The position numbers and the translations under genes are program-made. The notes beneath the pieces were generated by a model. It saw nothing but the letters and a program-made list of their open reading frames with translations. It was not told the origin of the DNA and did no database searches. Shown here one piece after another: positions 46,583 to 56,834 of a stretch of DNA of 64,000 nt. Numbering within the stretch: position 1 is the stretch's first letter; each line of letters begins with the position of its first letter. Source of the stretch: Pseudochrobactrum sp. sp1633 (GTDB lineage: Bacteria; Pseudomonadota; Alphaproteobacteria; Rhizobiales; Rhizobiaceae); the NCBI RefSeq assembly GCF_030376605.1, contig NZ_JARRAE010000009.1, positions 62,001 through 126,000 on the forward strand. Direction: 5' to 3'.

Positions 46583-47857
46583 CTACTCTGCGGTTGCAGT
46601 CTTTTGCGGTGCAGTACGTGTGTCCACATCCACAACAACACTCAGACCTGCACGCAATTTACCGGTTGCCAGTGCCTCTGCCGGAATAACAATACGTACC
46701 GGCACGCGCTGAACAACCTTGGTGAAATTGCCTGTGGCATTTTCCGGTGGCAGCAGGGAGAAGACAGAGCCAGAAGCAGGCGACAAGGATGCCAGCTTGC
46801 CTTCAAACGTTTCACCACCCAGCGCATCCACCGTGAAATGCACGGTCTCGCCACCCTGCAAATTCTTCAGCTGTGTTTCTTTAAAATTGGCATCAATATA
46901 CAGCGCATTCACTGGCACCAGTGCTGCTATGCGCTGCCCTGCACTGACCAGATCACCCTTTTTACCGGTCAGATTGCCGACAACACCGTCAAATGGTGCG
47001 CGCAATGTTGTGAAGGACAAATCGCGTTGCGCTTTATCCCGCGCCAGCTCCAGACTGCGAACCTGACTTGATGCCTCGTTATATTGCGCTTTCAAAACGC
47101 CGATATTGGCCTGAGCCGCCGCAATCTGCGCCTGAGCATTCGCATCCGCCGCCTGTGCCTGCGCCAGTGCAGTTGTTGCACGGTCGAGGTCAGACTGGGA
47201 AACGAAACGCGTATCATGCAGCTTGGTAACCCGCTCCATTGTTGACTGAGCATTAGTCAGTCCGGCAGCAGAAGACTGCTGAGACGCGCGCGCCTGCGTT
47301 AACGCGGCCTCTGCGGCCACAGCCTGCGCATCAATTCGCGCCAGTGTTTGCTGCTGGGTGGCAAGCGCTGCGTTCTTTTCATCGAGCGCAATCTGATAAT
47401 CGCCCTGATCAAGCTGGAAAATGGCATCACCGGCTTTGACATGACTGTTGGCACTCACCAGCACATCATCAATATAACCGGTAACCTTCGGTGACATCGC
47501 CATGATGTCCCCGTGAATATAGGCATCATCGGTGGAAACCATAAAGCGCCCTGTTGTCCACCAGTCATAGCCATACCATGTGCCGCCAGCCAATGCTGCA
47601 ATCAGCACACCGGTCAGAATTTTACGTTTACGCGAAGGCTTCACTGGCTGATCATTTGCCGGTGATACCTGCTCATTCACAGACTGTGCCTGCTCATCGC
47701 GCGGCGGCTCGGTATTTGCGCCGTCATCATTCTGCGGTACCCGCTTAAACTCTGCCGGTGCAACAACATGCTCCGCTTCGAGATGTTCAGGACGACCGGC
47801 ATCCGCCGCAAACGGTTCAGTCGGATTTAATTTAGCTACAGATTTAAATGCGGACAT
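46583..47857 (-). CDS. emrA: EmrA/HlyD-family membrane fusion protein
   Basis: A 424-aa adaptor with a cytoplasmic N-terminus of about 80 residues, one membrane helix (KILTGVLIAALAGGTWYGYDW), a split lipoyl domain (VSTDDAYIHGDIMAMSPKVTGYI) and a long alanine-rich coiled coil. Transcribed divergently from a TetR gene, it is the first gene of the efflux operon. An outer-membrane channel gene is not present here. Confidence 0.92.
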   Translation of the reverse strand: MSAFKSVAKLNPTEPFAADAGRPEHLEAEHVVAPAEFKRVPQNDDGANTEPPRDEQAQSVNEQVSPANDQPVKPSRKRKILTGVLIAALAGGTWYGYDWWTTGRFMVSTDDAYIHGDIMAMSPKVTGYIDDVLVSANSHVKAGDAIFQLDQGDYQIALDEKNAALATQQQTLARIDAQAVAAEAALTQARASQQSSAAGLTNAQSTMERVTKLHDTRFVSQSDLDRATTALAQAQAADANAQAQIAAAQANIGVLKAQYNEASSQVRSLELARDKAQRDLSFTTLRAPFDGVVGNLTGKKGDLVSAGQRIAALVPVNALYIDANFKETQLKNLQGGETVHFTVDALGGETFEGKLASLSPASGSVFSLLPPENATGNFTKVVQRVPVRIVIPAEALATGKLRAGLSVVVDVDTRTAPQKTATAE

Positions 47858-48019
47858 GGGGGCGACTTTCTTAAAGAACAGGCCGCATTGCCAAGAGGGA
47901 GGAACAAATCAATATCAAAAACAGGCAATGACAGTCACAATAAAACCGCAGCAGATTATTCGTGTGACATCTAAATTAGCGGACGGCTTGCATCCGGAAA
48001 CCACATTTGTCACACTTCA

Positions 48020-48031
48020 AACCGATCGGTT
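48020..48031. promoter_or_regulatory. Palindrome in the emrAB/TetR divergent spacer
   Basis: AACCGATCGGTT is a perfect 12-bp palindrome in the 278-bp spacer, 163 bp before emrA and 105 bp before the TetR gene. It is a candidate TetR operator. No other gene is seen in the spacer. Confidence 0.4.
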
Positions 48032-48135
48032 CGATGTTGACATAAAGCAAGCCAGACGTCATATCAATTGAAATCGCACTGATCAGTTCGAAATACTGAT
48101 TTTTTTGCTCATCCATATATCGGAAACATACAGGC

Positions 48136-48801
48136 ATGACAGGCAACAAAGAGTCACAGAATGGTCGCCACGGCGCCGGACAGGATCCGGCAAAGCGTCA
48201 GAAAATTCTGGACGGTGCGCAAAATGTATTTCTGCGCATGGGGTTTGATGCTGCGAGTATGAATGACATCACCCGTGAAGCCGGTGTGTCCAAAAGCACG
48301 ATCTATGTTTATTTCGAGAGCAAGGACGAATTGTTTGAAACGCTCTGCGAGCAACATCGCAGCGTTTTATTTTCGCAGATCGAGGCAATTAACGGCGACG
48401 CCCTGTCCAGTAAAGAGAGCCTGATTGCCTATGGCGTGGCGCTCGTTACGCTTGTCACATCAGATATGGTTATCAGCGCCCAGCGCACTATTCTCGGTGT
48501 CACAGAACGGAAACCGGAAATGGGTGTGCGTTTTTATGAACGCGGACCACGGCGCGGGCTGATGGTACTCAAAGCCTATATTGAAAAGCTTGCCGAGCAA
48601 GGGATCATCCGCGTACCGGATGTGCAGCATGCAGCCTATCAACTGGCAGAACTGTTCCTTGCTGGCATCTATCGCCAACGACTGTTCGCTTATATGGAAG
48701 AAGCTCCGACAGCAGAGCAAATCCGCTATAATGTTGAATCCGCAGTGAATATGTTCTTCGCGGCCTATGGTACGCAACCGGATGCTCCTGAAGCCGGATA
48801 A
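48136..48801 (+). CDS. TetR/AcrR-family regulator of the efflux pump
   Basis: A 221-aa protein. The N-terminal TetR HTH is ILDGAQNVFLRMGFDAASMNDITREAGVSKSTIYVYFESKDELFETL, followed by an all-helical ligand domain. It is divergent from emrAB and therefore the likely repressor of the pump. Confidence 0.88.
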   Translation: MTGNKESQNGRHGAGQDPAKRQKILDGAQNVFLRMGFDAASMNDITREAGVSKSTIYVYFESKDELFETLCEQHRSVLFSQIEAINGDALSSKESLIAYGVALVTLVTSDMVISAQRTILGVTERKPEMGVRFYERGPRRGLMVLKAYIEKLAEQGIIRVPDVQHAAYQLAELFLAGIYRQRLFAYMEEAPTAEQIRYNVESAVNMFFAAYGTQPDAPEAG

Positions 48802-48940
48802 CTCCGCTCCCGCTTCCCTCAACATCACTATGCGGCGACTGCAATTGTGATTGCAGCAATACAGATTTGCGCTACTCTGCCTCAAACAACAGTTTACGTT
48901 CAGGTCAATTGAACAGGCTGTGTAAAGGGGGAGAAAATGC

Positions 48941-49657
48941 ATGGCCGTCGGGAACACATCACAAACAACCAATAATCACTCTGCCGCAATGCTGGTCTAT
49001 ATGCTACTTGCTGCGGCAGCCATTACGGGTGCATTGCTTGGCGCTTCACTCAGTCCTGAATGGCGTTGGCTGCATTATCTCACCAAGCCGACGGCTACGG
49101 CTTTCCTGCTGTTTCTGACTTTGCAGATTAAGCACCCTGCATCCCGCCATTATCGCAATGCAATTGCGCTCGGGCTGGCCTTTGCTATCGGCGGCGACTT
49201 CTTTCTGATGTTACCGGGGGATTATTTTCTGGCAGGCCTCATCTGCTTTCTGCTCACCCATTGTGCTTATATTTATGCACTGCTGTCCGATCATGCTGCG
49301 TTCAAGCCCGCTGTCTTTATCGGTTTTGCTGCCATTGCGCTGCTGATTATTTCCGGACTGTGGAACAGCCTGCCAGATGGTATGCATATTCCGGTCGCCA
49401 TTTATGCTATTGCATTGGCGCTGATGGCCGCACTGGCACTCAACCGCGCTATCAACATGACAATCGCTGACCGAAATACAAAACAGGCGGCCAAAATTGC
49501 GGCTTTTGGCGGTATCTTCTTTGTTATCAGTGATAGTATTCTGGCTTACGGGCGTTTTCGTTTTGATATACCGCTGAACCCGCTCTGGGTGCTCGGCACC
49601 TATTATACAGCGCAATGGTGTTTTGCCCGTTCTGTTTTAAGGGTTACAAATGACTGA
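48941..49657 (+). CDS. YhhN/TMEM86-family membrane protein (lysoplasmalogenase-like)
   Basis: A 238-aa polytopic protein with eight helices. YhhN motifs: LHYLTKPTATAFLLFL, AIALGLAFAIGGDFFLML and FFVISDSILAYGRF. Animal and some bacterial members hydrolyse lysoplasmalogens. GGGGGAG precedes the ATG. It overlaps the aldehyde dehydrogenase gene by 8 bases, so the two may act together on fatty aldehydes released from ether lipids (inference). Confidence 0.8.
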   Translation: MAVGNTSQTTNNHSAAMLVYMLLAAAAITGALLGASLSPEWRWLHYLTKPTATAFLLFLTLQIKHPASRHYRNAIALGLAFAIGGDFFLMLPGDYFLAGLICFLLTHCAYIYALLSDHAAFKPAVFIGFAAIALLIISGLWNSLPDGMHIPVAIYAIALALMAALALNRAINMTIADRNTKQAAKIAAFGGIFFVISDSILAYGRFRFDIPLNPLWVLGTYYTAQWCFARSVLRVTND

Positions 49658-51053
49658 GCAACTGAGCACAAATTTTGCGATTTTGCGTGATGCATGGCTG
49701 CAAAACCGCCCTGATGAGCGGCAACGCCGCGAGGATTTGTTGCGGTTGCGCACAGCCTTCAAAGCCAGTCTGCCGCAGATGACAGAAGCGATTTCACGCG
49801 ATTTCGGCCACCGTTCCACCCATGAGAGCATGATGGCTGAAGCCGTGATTGTGCTGAAAGAAATTGACACTTCTCTGCGTCATCTCAAAAAATGGATGAA
49901 ACCACAAAGACGTAAAGCCGGATGGCAGTTCTGGCCTGCAAAAGCAGAAGTCCGCCATGTACCGCTGGGCGTTGTAGGCATCATGTCACCGTGGAATTAT
50001 CCGGTAAACCTGTCGCTCACACCACTGGTTTCCGCACTGGCTGCGGGCAATCATGTTTACATCAAACCATCCGAGCATACGCCGCATACCAATGCTTATC
50101 TCTGTCACCTGTTGCGCGAGATTTTTCCTGAAAACCGTGTGAACATTGCCCAAGGTGGTGCAGACATTGCCGCAGCTTTTTCTGCCCTGCCTTTTGATCA
50201 TTTGTTTTTCACCGGCTCCGGTGCTGTGGGTAAAAAGGTTATGGCCGCAGCAGCCCGAAATCTGACACCCGTCACATTGGAGCTTGGCGGAAAATCACCC
50301 GCGCTGATTGCGCCCGATGCCGATCTTCCCAAAACCGTTGCCCGTATTCTCACAGGCAAGTTCTTCAATGCCGGACAAACCTGTATTGCGCCAGATTATG
50401 TGCTGCTGCCGGAGGCTCTACTTGAGGATTTTATTGCAGAGGTAAAGCAACAAACCAAACAGCGCTATTCCCGCCTCGACAGTCAACCGGACTACACTGC
50501 CATCATCAACGAAACCCAATATAAACGCCTCACAGGCCTGATTGATGACGCGAGTATACGCGGCCATAAAATTATCCCGCTCTTGTCACTGGATGATGAG
50601 CAGAAGGCAAAAGAATATCACATTCTGCCGCCCATGCTGGTGATTGAGCCATCCGATGACAGCGCCGTCATGCAGGAAGAGATTTTCGGCCCCCTGCTAC
50701 CGGTAAAAACCTATCCATCTTATGATGGGGCGATCCGCTTCATCACCACACGTGACCGTCCGCTGGCGCTGTATTGCTTCAGCAAAAACCATGAGAACAT
50801 CGAGCGTGCGCTTTCACATATCGTTGCCGGCAGTGTCTGCATCAATGATACGCTTTACCAGTTTGCTTGCGCCGATTTGCCATTCGGCGGCGTGGGCATG
50901 AGCGGCATGGGGCATTATCACGGTGAGGAAGGGTTCAAAACCTTTTCAAAAGCCATGCCTGTTCTGCACAAATACAATCCGGCAGCGACCGATTATCTGC
51001 ACCCGCCCTATGGCAGATTTGCCAATTTTATCATCCGTCTGCTAACCAGATAA
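49650..51053 (+). CDS. Aldehyde dehydrogenase, coniferyl/fatty-aldehyde type
   Basis: A 467-aa ALDH of the short CalB/class 3 type. Motifs: GIMSPWNYPVNLSL (substrate/NAD), FTGSGAVGKKVMAAAA (Rossmann), ELGGKSP with catalytic Glu, and GQTCIAPDY with the nucleophilic Cys. Such enzymes oxidise coniferyl or long-chain aldehydes. Coupling to the YhhN gene suggests fatal aldehyde detoxification after ether-lipid hydrolysis, which is unproven. Confidence 0.88.
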   Translation: MTEQLSTNFAILRDAWLQNRPDERQRREDLLRLRTAFKASLPQMTEAISRDFGHRSTHESMMAEAVIVLKEIDTSLRHLKKWMKPQRRKAGWQFWPAKAEVRHVPLGVVGIMSPWNYPVNLSLTPLVSALAAGNHVYIKPSEHTPHTNAYLCHLLREIFPENRVNIAQGGADIAAAFSALPFDHLFFTGSGAVGKKVMAAAARNLTPVTLELGGKSPALIAPDADLPKTVARILTGKFFNAGQTCIAPDYVLLPEALLEDFIAEVKQQTKQRYSRLDSQPDYTAIINETQYKRLTGLIDDASIRGHKIIPLLSLDDEQKAKEYHILPPMLVIEPSDDSAVMQEEIFGPLLPVKTYPSYDGAIRFITTRDRPLALYCFSKNHENIERALSHIVAGSVCINDTLYQFACADLPFGGVGMSGMGHYHGEEGFKTFSKAMPVLHKYNPAATDYLHPPYGRFANFIIRLLTR

Positions 51054-51062
51054 TCCGCACAA

Positions 51063-51097
51063 AAAAGCCCCGCCTGAAATGCTCCGGCGGGGCTTTT
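51063..51097. terminator. Bidirectional terminator between ALDH and macroglobulin genes
   Basis: AAAAGCCCCGCC, an 11-nt loop and GGCGGGGCTTTT make a 12-bp stem. It lies 10 nt after the ALDH stop and 15 nt from the stop of the convergent macroglobulin gene. Confidence 0.9.
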
Positions 51098-51111
51098 ATA
51101 TTTTAACCGGC

Positions 51112-54100
51112 TTATTGGGCTGGCTGCACTTCCATCATGCCCTTTGCGCCGCGGGCAAAATATTGCGGACGATACATATCTTCCACATAGGGTGCCGGAT
51201 GTGCATAGGTTCCGGGCGTAACTGCCCGCACGATATAAGCAACAGTATATTCACGGGCATTGCCGCCACTGCTGTCAAAGGCAGCCACAAAACGATCACT
51301 GCGGAACTCGCTATGGGCAACCGAAGTCGCTCCCAGCCAGCCGAAATTGCTCAAATCCGCACTGTTCACAACGCGCGGATTGTCAATTTCAAATCCGGCA
51401 GGCAGCAAATCCGTCACCAGCACGCGTGAAGCCCAGTTATTGGCTTCAGCCACTTTCAGAACAACCACATAACGCTCATTCTGCTGAGCCGCGGAGACAC
51501 TGATCTCTTCACCATCCAGCGTGTAATAGCTGCGTGCAATGGTAAAGCCATCACCACCGGCAGGAGGCGCTTCCACAGGCGTGGCAATCGTTGTGATCAC
51601 TGCCGTTACCGGCTTATCACCGGTATTACCAATAGTGACCGGAGATACTTCAAGCTCTTCCCCTGTCAGACGCTCAGACATTGCTCCCTGACGCGCTTCA
51701 CCATTCAGCGAAAGTGTCAGATTGGCATCTTCGTCTTTCAGCCCCTTGGCAGCCAGAAGCAGCCATGCCTGCTCCTGCGTGCTGGTATAGCGGGTAGAGT
51801 TGCTCAGGCCACCCACCAGCTTGGTCAGCTCCGGTACGATTGACGGTACCGGACGGCTTTCCGCAGCCAGTGCTAGAATAGCCGCTCCGTCACGCAGGTT
51901 CGAACCATAGTCCGACCGCGCCCACGAGATATTGCCCTTATTTGCAAGGCGGTAGGCCGAGGCAAAAGCCTGTTCAGAACGGGCACCGTCACCGTAAAGC
52001 GCAAGACTTGCACCGAGCTGGGCACGGGACAACGGCGTTGCGAATTCTTCAAGTCGGGTATCTACGTAATAACGCAGATCCGCAATGGAAGCACGGCGGT
52101 TGCGTGACAGGACATAGAAGGCATAGGCAATAGCATTGCCATTGTCCTTGATTGAAACATCATAGGCCAGAGCATTCTGCAGATTATCCAGTGCCAGCAC
52201 CATAGCCTGCTGCGGAACCGCATAATTCTGCTCACGGGCACGGGTCAGGAAATCCGTCACATAGGCATCGAGCCACAGGTCACCGCTATCCGGCGACCAG
52301 AGACCAAAGCTGCCTGAAGACGACTGATTATTCAGCACCTTGTAAACTGACTCCTGAATGCGCTCGCGCAGTTCCTCCTCGGTGTCTTTCATCGGCATAC
52401 CGGCCTGCTTGGCCAGTTCGCTCATATAGAGCAGCGGCAAAGCGCGGCTGGCTGTCTGTTCGGTACAGCCATAAGGGTAACGATCCAGCGCAGTCAGCAT
52501 GCCCGGAATATCAAAACCTGAAGCATTGGACACATTAATGCTCACCGAAGCACCGTCCATACGCTGATCAGCCAACAACTCTTTGTTGATGATGAGAGAA
52601 CCGTTGACGGCAGCAAGCGTTACTTCCTTACGTGTGGTTTCCGGCAGAGAAGACGCCCGCACCGGCAGGATCAGATCCTGCGAGATGCTCAATCCGCTTT
52701 CATGGGTCAGCTGAACTGTCAGTTCTGCAATACCTGCTTTTTCAGCTTTCAAAGGCAAAGTCAGATGTGTCTTCTGCCCCTGTGCCAGCGTAATCGCGGA
52801 AGGTGCCTGTTCCTGCGGAACAGCAACCAGACCGGTACTGACAACGCTTACAGTGTAATTTCCGGCAGGGCCGTCTGTGTTGGCGATATCCAGACGCAGC
52901 TGCGCCTGATCTTCCGGTGCCATGAATTTTGGCAGAGCAGAGGTAATCACCACCGGATCGCGGATAATCACGTCAGATTGCGCATTGCCGACAGCGGTTT
53001 TCGTCCATGCCACAGCGCTGATCCGCGCCGTTCCGTTGAACTGCGGAATATCAAAGCTGACATTGGCCTTGCCGTCTGCACCGACCTCAACAGGACCAGC
53101 AAAGAAGGCGACCAGTTTTTCAGTCGGAGGGGAACCTTCAGCAGCCATCTGTGCACCGTCACCACCAGTGCGCAAACGTCCCATTGATCCAAGCGAACCA
53201 TCAATCAGACGGCCGTAAAGATCACGGATTTCAAGACCGAGCTGACGCTGGCCGAAATACCAGCCCGCAGGATCTGCCGGTTTGTGATTGGTCAGATTGA
53301 GAATGCCGACATCCACAGCCGAGATCATGACAAAAGCCTGATCACCGGACTTCAGCCCGCCGATGGATACCGGAATTGTCAAAGGTTTGCGCGGCTCGGT
53401 TTTCTCCGGTGCTTCAATGCGCACAGAAAGTTTGCGCTCAGCGGGATCAACCGCCAGCCAGCGAATGCCAATGGCACGCGCAGGCATACGGGTTTCCTGT
53501 GCTTCGCCCGGACGATAAAGGCTGGCAGTAATATAAGCGCCTGCGCCCCATTCACCACTCACCGGAATCTCAACTTCCGCACCCTCAGCAGAAACCGAAA
53601 CGGTTTTGGTCATCAGCAGACTGTCGGCGCCGACAGTGACCAGCAGCTCACCGGCAAAACGCGGTGAGATTTTCAGCTTGGCAGTTTCACCGTCTTTATA
53701 AATGTCTTTGTCCAGCGCAACTTCCAGGCCATCAGGCGTTTCAGTAGAACGCGCCTCGACATACCAGCCTGCATCAAACTCAATGCTAGTCTGCGGGCCG
53801 TCAGGATCAGATGTTGCAACCTCAAGGCGATAACGTCCCCACTGCACAGGAACCTGTACAGCACCGGCATTCTGCTCACTCACGGAAACCGTGCCGTCTG
53901 CCACCTTTTTCGTATAGGTAACCGGCTCATAGTTCCATGAACTGCCGCTGCGATACCACTGATAATTACGCTCAACCTTGATCAGCGACCATTCCAGTCC
54001 TTCTTCAGCCAAACGCTTACCATCGGCATCACTGAGAATAACCGAGAACTGCGCATTGCTGTTTTCAGGCAGGCTTTCGCTGTCAAATTCAGGCTTGATA

Positions 54101-56610
54101 CCGATCATGGCACTGTCGGAGGCAACCGGTAAAGTCAGCTTGCGCTCAACCGCGCGGCCGCCGCCTTCACGCATGCGCACAACAATATCCGCATTCAGAC
54201 GCTGTGTTGTCACCGGTAGGTCATTCAGCAGCACCGGAATTTCGGCCTTGCCCTGCTCATCCAGAACCGGCAGATCATCCAGCGTAATGCGTGTATCTTC
54301 CGGCTGTTCTTCATCCGCCAGACCGAAAACATATTTCGGGAACAGCTCCCATGTACGGGTCGGGCGGATATTAACTTCACCCTCAAGGGTCAGACCAGCA
54401 GCCGGTGCACCATAAAGATAACGGCCGTCAACTTTAACCACAGCTGCATCCCCGGCCTGAATTTCCTTCACATCCGATGTCAGGTCAAATTCCGTGCGAT
54501 CCGGCACAAAATCCTCAACCAGAAACTGCTTTTCCGACAGCGGCGAAGCTTTAGGATCGCTCAGAATACGCAAAGTCCAGGTGCCGCGCATGGCATTATC
54601 CGCCAGCGGCAATTCCACGGCATGGCCACCAGCTGCCTGTGATGTGCTGACAATCGCACGGTCTTCCACACCATCCGGACGCAGAAAAGAGAAGGTCAGC
54701 GGTAAATTATCAACGGCCTTTGCAGCACCGTCACGCACTAATGCTGCCGCATGTACAGTCTCACCGGTGCGGTAGATACCACGCTCAGTCCAGCCATAAA
54801 CATCCAGTGCTCCCGGCGCAGGGCGGCCTGTCACACCACGATCGGAAAGGTCAAAACCGGCGCGTTTCATATCGAGAAACACATAGTCTTCCTCGCCATT
54901 ATCACCCTTGCTGCGGGCAGTCAGAATGGCAGGCGCCATCGCGGCTGTACCGCGCATCAAACCAGCGGTGAAGGTCGCACGGCCATCGCTGTCGGTGGTC
55001 GCAGTACCCAGCACTTCATTATTGGCGGCCAGCAATTGCAGTTCCACACCATTCAGCGGTTTGGCTGTTGCCAGAGAACGGGCAAAAACATTCAGACCAT
55101 CTTCACCGGCAAAAGTTGCAAGGCCGGTATCGGACACCAGAAACCACTGTGTGGCCTGCGAGCTCCAATATTCCGACTTATCGCCTGAAGCCTTGGCGGT
55201 CATGATATAAATGCCGGGTTTGCGTTTCGGCAGCGCTTCATCAACCGGAAAGGCTGATACGATTTCCTTATTCAGATCGCTCTCAACATCCAGCTTGCCG
55301 GTATAAACCTTTTCGCCGAGCGAGCTTACGATCTGCGATGTTGCATAACCATCCAGCTGGCCAAAGAAACTGATACCGTCCATCGACTGTGTGAGCGCGC
55401 GCTCACCAACGCGGTAAATTTCAAGATCAATGGTTTTCACGTTGATGCTAACGACAGGAATACCGCGACGCATGGTGCTTGGCAGCACAAAAGCATCGCC
55501 GTTGAAACGCACTGTCGGCGCACGGTCACGGATATAGATATTCAGAGCAACAGGCGCTTCGATCATCTCACCGATTGCCGCAGGCAGACCGGAACGCAAA
55601 CCAATGCGGTAATTCTTGCCGTGCTGCAAACCCTCGATACAAATCTGCCGGTCTTTCGCTTCCACACCTTTCGGCGTTGCATCATCAACGGTCACAAAAG
55701 AAGCATAATCAATGCCGCTTTTCATCAGCGCTTCAGAGAGCTGAATACAAACCCGCGGGCTGGCGCTGTCGCTGTCAACGGTATGATCGACAACACGGAA
55801 ACCCTTGCGGGCGCGCAGTTCTTCATAGGCCGCATTAACCGAGGCAGAGTTTTGAAGAGCAAGGCTGGCTTTATAGCTGTCCAGTGCAGGACGGAAATTC
55901 TCACGAAGCACCAGCGCCTTGGCCAGATTACTCAAAGCCTCAGCACGGTCGGAAACCGTGCGGCTCAGCTGATAGGCAACCACAGCGGAGGAGGTAGCCG
56001 CGCGTTTGATCTGCCAATTGGCCTCATTACTTTGCGCTGCGGAAAGCGTTGCGCGGCTCAAGCCCTGCCAGACTGCACTGTTTTCTTTGGCAAGCGGAAC
56101 AATACGGGCAAAATCAATCAGCGCTGAACCTGCATCACCGGATTCCAGAACACGCTGTGCATCGCGCAATAATGCGGCTGCATCACCTGATGGTTTATCT
56201 GCTGTACTCAGCTGATTGCGATAGGTGCGTGCTTCATCCAGTATGCTAGCCGGCACAAAGCTCAACGGTGCCGGTGCACCGATCTCTGCCTGTGCAGCCA
56301 CATCCACAACTTTACCGGCAACAGCACCGTCAAAACTGCTCAGCTGGTTATAGTCGGATTTCAGGAAACACCATTTGGCCTTCACATTATAAGTGAAAGC
56401 GCGGCATTCATCGTCTTTGAGGCAGATATTCTCACACTGGCCGAGACTGACATCTTTTTCCGTGCGCAGATCAAAACCGGGATAATCACCGTTCTGCGTT
56501 GTTTCGATCGTCCTTGTTCCGTTTTGGGCAGTCTGCGCCAATGAAGGCTGAACAGACAAGGTAAGCGCTGCGGACATGAAAAGGCCAGCAAAGACAGCAC
56601 GGATCGACAT
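51112..56610 (-). CDS. Bacterial alpha-2-macroglobulin with thioester and PAN domain
   Basis: An 1832-aa periplasmic protein with a signal peptide (after LAQ). A PAN/apple-like module at about 45-105 (CENICLKDDECRAFTYNVKAKWCFL) is followed by MG-type domains and the thioester motif CTEQ (Cys1382 to Gln1385, in PYGCTEQTASRALPLLYMS). The C-terminal TED and receptor-like domains end ARGAKGMMEVQPAQ. Thioester macroglobulins trap proteases and are often paired with penicillin-binding protein PbpC, which is not adjacent here. Confidence 0.93.
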   Translation of the reverse strand: MSIRAVFAGLFMSAALTLSVQPSLAQTAQNGTRTIETTQNGDYPGFDLRTEKDVSLGQCENICLKDDECRAFTYNVKAKWCFLKSDYNQLSSFDGAVAGKVVDVAAQAEIGAPAPLSFVPASILDEARTYRNQLSTADKPSGDAAALLRDAQRVLESGDAGSALIDFARIVPLAKENSAVWQGLSRATLSAAQSNEANWQIKRAATSSAVVAYQLSRTVSDRAEALSNLAKALVLRENFRPALDSYKASLALQNSASVNAAYEELRARKGFRVVDHTVDSDSASPRVCIQLSEALMKSGIDYASFVTVDDATPKGVEAKDRQICIEGLQHGKNYRIGLRSGLPAAIGEMIEAPVALNIYIRDRAPTVRFNGDAFVLPSTMRRGIPVVSINVKTIDLEIYRVGERALTQSMDGISFFGQLDGYATSQIVSSLGEKVYTGKLDVESDLNKEIVSAFPVDEALPKRKPGIYIMTAKASGDKSEYWSSQATQWFLVSDTGLATFAGEDGLNVFARSLATAKPLNGVELQLLAANNEVLGTATTDSDGRATFTAGLMRGTAAMAPAILTARSKGDNGEEDYVFLDMKRAGFDLSDRGVTGRPAPGALDVYGWTERGIYRTGETVHAAALVRDGAAKAVDNLPLTFSFLRPDGVEDRAIVSTSQAAGGHAVELPLADNAMRGTWTLRILSDPKASPLSEKQFLVEDFVPDRTEFDLTSDVKEIQAGDAAVVKVDGRYLYGAPAAGLTLEGEVNIRPTRTWELFPKYVFGLADEEQPEDTRITLDDLPVLDEQGKAEIPVLLNDLPVTTQRLNADIVVRMREGGGRAVERKLTLPVASDSAMIGIKPEFDSESLPENSNAQFSVILSDADGKRLAEEGLEWSLIKVERNYQWYRSGSSWNYEPVTYTKKVADGTVSVSEQNAGAVQVPVQWGRYRLEVATSDPDGPQTSIEFDAGWYVEARSTETPDGLEVALDKDIYKDGETAKLKISPRFAGELLVTVGADSLLMTKTVSVSAEGAEVEIPVSGEWGAGAYITASLYRPGEAQETRMPARAIGIRWLAVDPAERKLSVRIEAPEKTEPRKPLTIPVSIGGLKSGDQAFVMISAVDVGILNLTNHKPADPAGWYFGQRQLGLEIRDLYGRLIDGSLGSMGRLRTGGDGAQMAAEGSPPTEKLVAFFAGPVEVGADGKANVSFDIPQFNGTARISAVAWTKTAVGNAQSDVIIRDPVVITSALPKFMAPEDQAQLRLDIANTDGPAGNYTVSVVSTGLVAVPQEQAPSAITLAQGQKTHLTLPLKAEKAGIAELTVQLTHESGLSISQDLILPVRASSLPETTRKEVTLAAVNGSLIINKELLADQRMDGASVSINVSNASGFDIPGMLTALDRYPYGCTEQTASRALPLLYMSELAKQAGMPMKDTEEELRERIQESVYKVLNNQSSSGSFGLWSPDSGDLWLDAYVTDFLTRAREQNYAVPQQAMVLALDNLQNALAYDVSIKDNGNAIAYAFYVLSRNRRASIADLRYYVDTRLEEFATPLSRAQLGASLALYGDGARSEQAFASAYRLANKGNISWARSDYGSNLRDGAAILALAAESRPVPSIVPELTKLVGGLSNSTRYTSTQEQAWLLLAAKGLKDEDANLTLSLNGEARQGAMSERLTGEELEVSPVTIGNTGDKPVTAVITTIATPVEAPPAGGDGFTIARSYYTLDGEEISVSAAQQNERYVVVLKVAEANNWASRVLVTDLLPAGFEIDNPRVVNSADLSNFGWLGATSVAHSEFRSDRFVAAFDSSGGNAREYTVAYIVRAVTPGTYAHPAPYVEDMYRPQYFARGAKGMMEVQPAQ

Positions 56611-56834
56611 CGGGATTCTCCGGTCAATTGAATTTTAAACCAGCATGAAACCTGCAAGCCACCTCTTGTCAAGTCAACTATACCGATAGGGAAAAGGAAA
56701 TTTAAGTATTTCCCAAACAAAAAAATCTATTCAAATCCGTATGTTCCGCATATTTCAGATGACCTTGCTTCTGATTTATTCTAAAAGTAAATCACTTGTT
56801 TAAAGACAAAAATACTCTGGTGCGGATTTTTTCT

